DNA from: Pseudomonadota bacterium
GTDB taxonomy: Bacteria > Pseudomonadota > Gammaproteobacteria > Acidiferrobacterales > UBA6901
Direction of reading: 5' to 3'
Length of the DNA stretch: 8,941 bases
NCBI GenBank assembly: GCA_021785795.1
Contig: JAJYEK010000153.1
Location: 1 to 8,941 of the forward strand
A model generated the notes under the pieces. It was not told where the DNA came from and did not search any database. It saw nothing but the letters and a program-made list of their open reading frames with translations. The translations under genes and the position numbers were made by a program. Position 1 is the first letter of the stretch; every line of letters begins with the position of its first letter. Shown one piece after another: positions 1 to 4,738 of this stretch.

Positions 1-24
1 GGATGTCTTCTGACGGGGGTCACG

Positions 25-300
25 ATGAACACAAGACAGATCCTGCTGTACTGTGTTATTTCCCTGGCGGTGACGCTGGCCGGGCTGATTGTGATGTTCC
101 GGTATGCCGCGGTATCGCCGCAGGTGCTGGCGCGCGCCCAGACAGCGCAACCCATGGGATCGTTTCCTGACATCAACCTGGGTGGCACCTATGGCACGGT
201 ATCGATGACCGACCTGGTCGGCTACTACCTGCAACACCCGCCCAAGGCGCCGGCTGCCGGCAGCGCATCGGCGGCGCCGGTCCGAATCGGTGGCTGCTGA
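25..300 (+). CDS. Small membrane-anchored protein with C-terminal Gly-Gly-Cys
   Basis: I do not recognise this 91-residue protein. Residues 6-25 form one clear hydrophobic helix, which suggests an uncleaved N-terminal anchor. The remaining 65 or so residues are Gly/Ala/Pro-rich and probably lie in the periplasm; the topology is inferred. A conserved-looking patch (FPDINLGGTYGTVSMTDLVGYY, residues 47-68 in part) sits in the middle, and the chain ends in RIGGC, so the last residue is a cysteine. The other Cys (10) lies in the membrane helix. A GGGGG run at 15-19 can serve as ribosome binding site. The frame is open upstream to the window edge, so a start before the window cannot be excluded. 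It is the first visible gene of the sulfur operon, 6 nt before the next gene. A terminal Cys in a sulfurtransferase operon may be a sulfur-accepting or redox thiol, which is inference. Confidence 0.7.
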   Translation: MNTRQILLYCVISLAVTLAGLIVMFRYAAVSPQVLARAQTAQPMGSFPDINLGGTYGTVSMTDLVGYYLQHPPKAPAAGSASAAPVRIGGC

Positions 301-306
301 GCTGCC

Positions 307-1278
307 ATGCTGCGATCGCCCGTGTTTGCCCTGACCCTGCTGCTGGTCAGTGGCACCGCGATAGCGACACCGCGCACGCGCAACTTTTTCTATTTATCCC
401 GGCCCGGGGATCCGCGCGTGCACAATGCGGTGGTAGTCGATACCAGGCCGCGTGCGGACTGCATTGCACGCTCGCTGCCCGGGGCCCGCTGCCTGCCGCC
501 GCGGGAATTTCTGGGACCGCATGATCGGCTCGCCAGCTTCCGCGACATCGTCTGGGTGCTGGGGGCGGCTGGCCTCTCTGGCCGGGAGACTGTTCTGGTG
601 GCGGGCGACGATCCGGTGCGGCGCGATTTCGTGGCGGGCCTGCTGTATCTGGCTGGACAGTCCCGGGTTGCAGTGCTCACGGCGCCGCTCACACCGTTGC
701 TTGCCCGAAGTCCCTCGGCACCGGGCACGCCGCGCGGGATGTTCCGCAACCCGGTGTACGAGGGTCGGCCGCGAGCCGGGTTGATCGTGCTGCGCGAAGA
801 GCTGGCACGGGCGCTGCAGTCGCCGCGCCCGCCCTATCTGCTCGACGGACGCAGCCGGGCATCCTATTGGGGCCGGCGCATCCGCGCGCTGCGTGGCGGG
901 CACTTGCCCGGGGCGCAGCCGCTGCCAATGGCGGCGCTGCGACTCGACGTGGCGCAGCACGACGTTGAGCTTCCGCTGGTGACTTCGGCTGTGGTGTACG
1001 CGAACAATGCTTACGACTCGATCGCCTATTTCACGCTGCTGCGCGCCGGTGCGGGCTTCGATGCCAGGGTCTATCCCGGCGGCTGGGAGGACTGGGCATA
1101 CCATACCGGGCTGCCGGTAGATGCCGAAACCTATCGCGAGCGGCCGCGAGCGGCTGCTGCATTCACGCCGGTGACGGATGCAGGCAGACCCGATTCCGAC
1201 AAGTCCATCACGTCGGTGTTCGCGGGGCTGGTGCTTGCCGCTGTTACCGGCTATTACCTGGGGAGGCGACGCGCGTGA
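307..1278 (+). CDS. Exported, tail-anchored tandem rhodanese lacking the catalytic Cys
   Basis: This 323-residue protein has two rhodanese-like domains. Residues 1-20 look like a signal peptide cleaved after TAIA. Domain 1 (about 39-135) has the VVVDTRP strand and domain 2 (about 155-272) has YLLDGRSRASYWG, GGHLPGAQPLP and VYPGGWEDW. A final hydrophobic segment (about 301-319) followed by GRRRA should anchor it in the membrane with the body in the periplasm. Active rhodaneses carry Cys at the start of the loop after the VVYC strand. Here the domain 2 loop is VVYANNAYDS with Ala232 in that place, and the domain 1 equivalent (VLVAGDDPVRR) also lacks Cys. The only cysteines are 52 and 62. It is therefore probably not a sulfurtransferase by the usual mechanism, but a binding or scaffold protein. 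The ATG at 307 has only a weak ribosome site and may depend on coupling with the gene 6 nt upstream. Its stop overlaps the next start. Confidence 0.8.
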   Translation: MLRSPVFALTLLLVSGTAIATPRTRNFFYLSRPGDPRVHNAVVVDTRPRADCIARSLPGARCLPPREFLGPHDRLASFRDIVWVLGAAGLSGRETVLVAGDDPVRRDFVAGLLYLAGQSRVAVLTAPLTPLLARSPSAPGTPRGMFRNPVYEGRPRAGLIVLREELARALQSPRPPYLLDGRSRASYWGRRIRALRGGHLPGAQPLPMAALRLDVAQHDVELPLVTSAVVYANNAYDSIAYFTLLRAGAGFDARVYPGGWEDWAYHTGLPVDAETYRERPRAAAAFTPVTDAGRPDSDKSITSVFAGLVLAAVTGYYLGRRRA

Positions 1279-1568
1279 CCGATCTGATGTTTCTCGTTTC
1301 GAGGCCTGATTCGGCCCAGACGCTGGCGGCGCTGATGCGCGCATGCCGGCGACGGGGTGCAACCTGGTCGTGCTTTTTCACCAATGCAGGTGTGCGCACT
1401 TTGGCCGACCGCGGCATGGTGGACCTGCTGGCCTGCGCATCCAAAGCCGTGGCCTGCGAATATTCCTGGGTGCGCCACATGGGCCATGCGCAGTGCCCGG
1501 TGGAGCTCGGAAGCCAGACCGGAAACAGCGCACTGGCGGCTGAAGCCGCGAAGATAATCAGTCTGTAG
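1275..1568 (+). CDS. DsrE-like small sulfur carrier (DsrE/TusD type)
   Basis: This 97-residue soluble protein has the alternating strand-helix pattern of the DsrE family: strand LMFLVSR, a helix to Arg27, strand ATWSCFFTNAGV, a helix, strand SKAVACEYSWV, and a last strand KIISL at the C-terminus. Family members such as TusD and DsrE carry the sulfur-binding Cys directly after the fourth strand. Here that position fits Cys61, with Cys54 close by; Cys24, Cys33 and Cys74 are also present. The start is GTG at 1275, which overlaps the upstream stop as GTGA. A strong GGGAGG at 1261-1266 lies 8 nt before it, so translational coupling is likely. It probably passes persulfide sulfur in the cytoplasm, and the adjacent rhodaneses support that role. 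The family call rests on fold pattern and context, not on strong sequence identity. Confidence 0.72.
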   Translation: MTDLMFLVSRPDSAQTLAALMRACRRRGATWSCFFTNAGVRTLADRGMVDLLACASKAVACEYSWVRHMGHAQCPVELGSQTGNSALAAEAAKIISL

Positions 1569-1577
1569 GGGACGGAA

Positions 1578-1853
1578 ATGAAAGGGCACAAATCCATTCT
1601 GTTGCTGGGGCGTGAGGACCACACCGAGGCCATGCGTGTAGCGGCCGGGCTGACCATCTTCGGGCACCGGGTACGGCTGGTTTTCATGACCGGTCCGGTG
1701 GCCGAGACTCCGGATAACGCACGCCAGGCAGAGCTTCTCGAGCTTTCGGACATCCAGCCGGAGACCACGGTCGAAGGACAGGGGCTGCCTCATCTGAGCG
1801 CCGCGGGCCTGTCCATGGCCATGATCGAGGCCGATGCCGTCATCAGCCTGTAG
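1578..1853 (+). CDS. Cysteine-free DsrE/DsrF-like small protein
   Basis: This 91-residue protein follows the same layout as its neighbour: strand KSILLLGR (5-12), a helix (15-28), strand RVRLVFMTGPV (31-41), a helical AELLEL stretch, a helix (71-85), and a closing strand DAVISL at the very C-terminus. It contains no cysteine, so it cannot carry persulfide sulfur. In the DsrEFH and TusBCD complexes the F/C subunit is structural and does not carry the active thiol, so a partner role to the preceding Cys-rich protein is reasonable. The start is ATG at 1578, preceded by GGGGACGG, 9 nt after the upstream stop. The DsrF-like assignment is inferred from size, fold pattern, gene order and the shared C-terminal tail. 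It might instead be another DsrE-family branch. Confidence 0.65.
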   Translation: MKGHKSILLLGREDHTEAMRVAAGLTIFGHRVRLVFMTGPVAETPDNARQAELLELSDIQPETTVEGQGLPHLSAAGLSMAMIEADAVISL

Positions 1854-1866
1854 GAGGGAAGGGAGC

Positions 1867-2052
1867 ATGAACATCGCGGTGCTGAACACGGGCCTGTTTC
1901 CGGACAGGAAAATGATGGAAGACGCGCTGTCCGAGCTCGAGGCATTTCACAATGTTTATAGATGTGATGTAGCGGGGACGGCGATGTCCGATGATGCGTG
2001 GAATCAGGTGCTGGATGAATTGTTGGCGTCCGATGTTGTAGTTACCCTTTAA
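1867..2052 (+). CDS. Very small DsrE/DsrH-like protein, third of the triad
   Basis: This 61-residue protein has a strand-helix-strand-helix-strand pattern: MNIAVLNTGL, MMEDALSELEAF, NVYRCDVAG, DDAWNQVLDELLAS, DVVVTL. It is shorter than DsrH/TusB (about 95 residues), yet it occupies the third place of a DsrE-DsrF-DsrH-like order and shares the closing hydrophobic-Ser/Thr-Leu tail of the two genes before it. It has a single cysteine (33), a candidate sulfur site. The ATG at 1867 is preferred over an in-frame ATG at 1834, because the latter would overlap the upstream gene and because GGAGGGAAGGGAG lies just before 1867. The subfamily is uncertain. It could be an unrelated small alpha/beta protein, although its place in the operon is firm. 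Confidence 0.6.
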   Translation: MNIAVLNTGLFPDRKMMEDALSELEAFHNVYRCDVAGTAMSDDAWNQVLDELLASDVVVTL

Positions 2053-2053
2053 C

Positions 2054-2064
2054 GAGGTGAGGAG
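2054..2064 (+). promoter_or_regulatory. Ribosome binding site choosing the ATG at 2072
   Basis: GAGGTGAGGAG ends 7 nt before the ATG at 2072. An in-frame GTG at 2057 lies inside this purine run and would add MRRRA before the signal peptide, so 2072 is the better start. Confidence 0.7.
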
Positions 2065-2071
2065 ACGTGCG

Positions 2072-2995
2072 ATGAAAAGACCGTTATTGTTTGGAATTGC
2101 GCTGTTGGCCAGCGGGGCTGCCTATGCCTCATCTTCAGCTCCGCCGCTGGTGGATGCCGGCTGGGTGGCGGCACATGCGTGCAAGCCGGGAGTCGTGCTG
2201 CTCGACATTAGAAACCCGATCGGTGGCGGCGGAGACCTGACCGCCTATCTGCGTGGCCATATTCCGTGTGCGGTGTACAGCAACTATGCGAGTGGCGGCT
2301 GGCGCATCAAGGTCGATGGCGCGCCTGGCCTGGTGCCGCCGGTGCCGGCACTGGAGAAGCTGATCGGCGGACTGGGAATCGGAAACGACGCACATGTGGT
2401 CATCTATACGGATGGCAACAATGCGACCGACATGGGTGGTGCAGCGCGTGTGTTCTGGACCTTCAAGTACCTCGGTGACAACAACGTATCTATCCTGAAC
2501 GGTGGTTACACCGCCTATGTCGCCGCGAAGCATCCGATCCAGGCCGGGTTCAACAAACCCAGCGCGACGACTTTCGTGGCGCACCTGCGTCCGGAACTGC
2601 TCGCCACCGAGCAGAACGTGCAAAGTGCCATGAAGAGCGGCATTTCGCTGGTGGACAACCGGCCGTCGGCCCAGTACCTCGGCATCAACCGCAACGTCGT
2701 CGATGTGCGGAGCGGTACCATTCCGGGTGCCCGCAACCTTCCCGAGAACTGGATTACCCGTAACGACGGCGGTATGTTCCGCTCGCCGCAGAAGCTGCGG
2801 GCCCTGTACAGGGTCGCCAAAGTGCCGACGAAGGGCAAGCAAATCACGTTCTGCAATACCGGGCACTGGGCGGCGCTCGGATGGTTTACAAGCTATGAAC
2901 TGCTCGGCAACAAGCAGGCCCGGATGTACGCGGGTTCCATGTCTCAGTGGTCGCGCAATCAGTCGTTGCCGGTCGTGAAGAAGGTGAGTGACTGA
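2072..2995 (+). CDS. Exported tandem-domain rhodanese (thiosulfate sulfurtransferase family), active-site Cys present
   Basis: The 307-residue precursor begins MKRPLLFGIALLASGAAYA, a clear signal peptide cleaved near residue 19. It has two rhodanese domains, about 25-155 and 175-300. Domain 1 carries VVLLDIRN (41-48) and RGHIPCAVYSNY, with an inactive loop (IYTDGNNATD). Domain 2 carries ISLVDNRPSAQYLG, GTIPGARNLPENW and the catalytic loop CNTGHW (261-266), with Cys261 as persulfide-forming residue. This CNTGHWA loop is typical of a periplasmic sulfurtransferase branch. The enzyme moves sulfane sulfur from thiosulfate or a persulfide donor to a thiol acceptor in the periplasm. Cys37 and Cys66 in domain 1 could form a disulfide. 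It follows the DsrE-like triad by 19 nt and precedes the cytochrome gene by 8 nt, which suggests sulfur transfer linked to electron transfer. The natural donor and acceptor are not visible from sequence. Confidence 0.88.
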   Translation: MKRPLLFGIALLASGAAYASSSAPPLVDAGWVAAHACKPGVVLLDIRNPIGGGGDLTAYLRGHIPCAVYSNYASGGWRIKVDGAPGLVPPVPALEKLIGGLGIGNDAHVVIYTDGNNATDMGGAARVFWTFKYLGDNNVSILNGGYTAYVAAKHPIQAGFNKPSATTFVAHLRPELLATEQNVQSAMKSGISLVDNRPSAQYLGINRNVVDVRSGTIPGARNLPENWITRNDGGMFRSPQKLRALYRVAKVPTKGKQITFCNTGHWAALGWFTSYELLGNKQARMYAGSMSQWSRNQSLPVVKKVSD

Positions 2996-3003
2996 CGCTG
3001 CTG

Positions 3004-3657
3004 TTGAACCGTTGTCGCTGTGTGGCCGTGGCGATCCTGCTGGTCGCCACGGCCGTCTGTTCCAGTGCCATCGCCGGGGGGGAGCGCACCCAGCGCTTCG
3101 CTGTCGAACTCGCGGTCCTGGCCATCCGCAGCCACCGGCTTCTCGGTACCGGACTTGCACCCGCGCAGCGCGTTCGGTTGCGTGCCAAGATAGGCAGTGC
3201 GATTGGCGTGCTGCCGCTGCTGGCACGTGGCTATTTCGAAGAACAGCGGCGCGCGAACGACCGGCAGCTGCTGGGGCAGTTGCGACGGTTGCAGGTTCTG
3301 TACGCGCATGGGCATCTCGCCGCACTCGCGACTGATATCGATCGCCTCTCGCAGCATTACCCCATGGATACGCGCGGCCTGCTGCCGCTGCCCGCGACCC
3401 CGCTGGCGTTGAACGCCGGACGCGCGCTGTACAAGAACCTGTGTATGGCCTGTCACGCCTATCCCGATCCCAGGTCACCTGCCCCCGCACCTGATCTGTT
3501 CACGATGGCGCGCACCCTTGCGCCGCAACAGCTGGTCGCCAGTCTGCTCGGCGGCGTGCGCGGCACGCCATCGACGACGCTGGTGGATCCGCTCAGCAAC
3601 CAGAACATTGCCGATCTGGCGGCCTATCTGAAGGGCGGCGTTGCGCCCAAGCCGTGA
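3004..3657 (+). CDS. Exported mono-haem c-type cytochrome
   Basis: This 217-residue protein has a hydrophobic N-terminus with probable cleavage after SSAIA (residue 24), so it is periplasmic. The haem c site is C147-M-A-C150-H151, and the last 75 residues look like a class I cytochrome c domain ending in NQNIADLAAYLKGG. In that domain the distal ligand is usually a Met in a GxPxMP-like stretch before the last helix. Here the stretch is GTPSTTLVDPLS and has no Met. Met168 (DLFTMAR) is the only nearby candidate. Residues 30-140 are helical, Arg-rich and not recognised by me. The start is uncertain: TTG at 3004 is the first ordinary start after an in-frame stop at 2989, and GTG at 3022 or 3028 is possible. 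The ribosome site (AAGGTGAG, 2981-2988) lies inside the rhodanese gene. It probably takes electrons from periplasmic sulfur chemistry. Confidence 0.82.
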   Translation: MNRCRCVAVAILLVATAVCSSAIAGGERTQRFAVELAVLAIRSHRLLGTGLAPAQRVRLRAKIGSAIGVLPLLARGYFEEQRRANDRQLLGQLRRLQVLYAHGHLAALATDIDRLSQHYPMDTRGLLPLPATPLALNAGRALYKNLCMACHAYPDPRSPAPAPDLFTMARTLAPQQLVASLLGGVRGTPSTTLVDPLSNQNIADLAAYLKGGVAPKP

Positions 3658-3669
3658 TCCGACAACTCG

Positions 3670-3695
3670 AGGCAGCCGATCCGGATCGGCTGCCT
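3670..3695 (+). terminator. 26-bp perfect palindrome ending the sulfur operon
   Basis: Arms AGGCAGCCGA and TCGGCTGCCT enclose TCCGGA, so the RNA can form a 10-bp GC-rich stem with a 6-nt loop 12 nt after the cytochrome stop. The following bases are TATAG, so there is no real U-tract. It may be a weak intrinsic terminator, a 3'-end stabiliser or a dyad protein site. A degraded copy of its core lies at 3769-3790. Confidence 0.55.
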
Positions 3696-3863
3696 TATAG
3701 CCGTCGGGCATGCCCCGGATCCATCGCAGTTTTGAGCCCCAGGGCGGGCCGCTGTCGGATAGTGACACGGCCCGATCCGGATTCGCTGCCGTCGGACTGG
3801 ACGCTTTTAGCCGGGTTTGAACGGAATACTCGGAATCTGGCCGGACGCGTCGCGCAGCGCTGA

Positions 3864-3887
3864 CGCCGTCGCTTCGGCGAGGAGGCG
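3864..3887 (+). other. UUCG-capped RNA hairpin candidate
   Basis: TCGC-TTCG-GCGA forms a stem with a C(UUCG)G tetraloop. An outer CGCC/GGCG helix is separated from it by a 1x3 internal loop. No T-run follows; the next bases are GAAATTTCC, part of a 10-bp palindrome (3887-3896). Confidence 0.35.
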
Positions 3888-3977
3888 GAAATTTCCCCGG
3901 GAACCTCGACCCATCGGGAGACGATCCCGCGATCTGTGTATTTCAGCGGTAGCGTTTCCGTGGCGACAAGCAGATAT

Positions 3978-4007
3978 TCGACAGCGCGATGTTCGCGGGT
4001 ATATATT
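3978..4007 (+). promoter_or_regulatory. Sigma70-like promoter candidate
   Basis: TCGACA (3978-3983, one mismatch to TTGACA) is followed 16 nt later by TATATA (4000-4005), or 18 nt later by TATATT (4002-4007). This is an AT-rich island in GC-rich DNA. No coding region follows closely; the next firm gene starts at 4739. Any transcript would be a non-coding RNA or a leader of over 700 nt. Confidence 0.35.
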
Positions 4008-4107
4008 TCAAAAGAAGAGGCTGGCAGCGCGTTCTGCGTCATCGTGCGCGAAGCCCCGGGAACGGGAGGCGTGATCGGCCATTGCGGCGCGTGCAGGTCG
4101 CATCTTT

Positions 4108-4142
4108 CCCCGGAATTCGGGGTTCCACCCTTATTTAGGTGG
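4108..4142. other. Two adjacent small hairpins
   Basis: CCCCG-GAATT-CGGGG (4108-4122) is followed at once by CCACC-CTTATTTA-GGTGG (4125-4142). Both stems are 5 bp. The second one spans the stop codon of a possible minus-strand small ORF. Neither has a T-tract on either strand. Confidence 0.3.
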
Positions 4143-4245
4143 TGTGATGTTCGAGCGCTGCGTTCCAGTCATTGCGATCGCCAGAGGCGGAATCGGGGTG
4201 AAGGTGCATGACGGTTCGCAGGCTTCCATCGTGCACGGCCGGCAT
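4135..4245 (-). CDS. Possible 36-residue minus-strand small ORF (doubtful)
   Basis: Reading on the minus strand from the ATG at 4245 gives 36 residues starting MPAVHDGSLRTVMHL and ending WNAALEHHTT. The composition (Asp, Glu, His, Ala rich, with few Arg) looks more natural than other frames of this region. The AT-rich inverted repeat at 4270-4288 lies just upstream on that strand and could hold its promoter. GGCGG about 11-15 nt upstream is a poor ribosome site. The same frame is open further upstream but becomes Arg/Pro-rich there. I do not recognise the peptide, and it may be a chance ORF or a gene remnant. Confidence 0.15.
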   Translation of the reverse strand: MPAVHDGSLRTVMHLHPDSASGDRNDWNAALEHHTT

Positions 4246-4269
4246 GTTCGCCCATTCCGCCGGTCTTAA

Positions 4270-4288
4270 AATTGTTATTAACACAATT
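4270..4288. promoter_or_regulatory. 19-bp AT-rich inverted repeat (operator candidate)
   Basis: AATTGTTATTAACACAATT has perfect 6-bp arms, AATTGT and ACAATT, around a 7-nt centre. It also fits the loose GT-N7-AC pattern of NorR sites and matches 10 of 19 positions of the classical Fur box, so neither assignment is secure. It stands out as AT-rich in GC-rich DNA. It is 450 bp upstream of the polyferredoxin gene. Confidence 0.4.
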
Positions 4289-4677
4289 ACCCAGGGTGGG
4301 CGCCCGCATCGGGCGGAGATCGAACGCGAATGCTGAAGGACGCCGTCACGCGGTCCGTATCGCCAGGCCCGGCGGAGGCGGCCTCGCGCGCTGCCCCGAT
4401 TGTCGTCTTTCCTGGCCGGGCCCCGGCGTTCGTTTTGCGGCTGTTGCATCATCGCGTGCCGGGAATTTTTGCATGGCGTGGCGCGTCTGTTCCCGTAGGG
4501 GTGCGTCGTTGGTGGACGGCGTGAAACCGCTGTGCGATCGGTACCTACCGGGTGTGCCTGCCGAAGTCCCGGGCTGCATACGCAGTATCCGAAGACGGTG
4601 TCTGCGACAGGAGCGCATTGCCGGCTTTTTCCATGGTTCGCGGGGCCCTGCAAGAAAAATGGCCATTCGGCTCGTGA

Positions 4678-4705
4678 TACGCCACCGGGTGTACGCCACC
4701 GGGAG
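4678..4705 (+). repeat. Two-copy 14-bp tandem repeat before the polyferredoxin gene
   Basis: TACGCCACCGGGTG (4678-4691) is followed directly by TACGCCACCGGGAG (4692-4705), 13 of 14 bases identical. It ends 33 nt before the chosen GTG. Head-to-tail repeats of this size can bind a regulator dimer in tandem, but a chance duplication is possible. Confidence 0.5.
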
Positions 4706-4738
4706 ATTCCGCTGGCCCACATCCAGGCGGGCGACCCC

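Larger units (their letters stand above)
3696..4738. other. About 1 kb region without a convincing gene
   Basis: All frames here give short or Arg-rich translations with no recognisable domain, so I call no firm gene. The region does hold local structure that is listed separately: a UUCG hairpin (3864-3887), a promoter candidate (3978-4007), hairpins at 4108-4122 and 4125-4142, a 19-bp inverted repeat (4270-4288) and a tandem repeat (4678-4705). It separates the sulfur operon from the polyferredoxin gene and may contain a small RNA or a long leader. Confidence 0.5.

Noticed and set aside
1..24. Possible end of an upstream gene (Asp-Val-Phe then TGA at 11-13)
   Set aside because: Only three codons are inside the window, so no call can be supported.
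394..1362. Long minus-strand ORF antisense to the first rhodanese
   Set aside because: It is a shadow of the GC-rich codon pattern of the real plus-strand gene and has no recognisable domain.
2135..3490. 451-codon minus-strand ORF antisense to the second rhodanese and cytochrome
   Set aside because: It runs opposite two well-supported genes, is Arg-rich and shows no domain.
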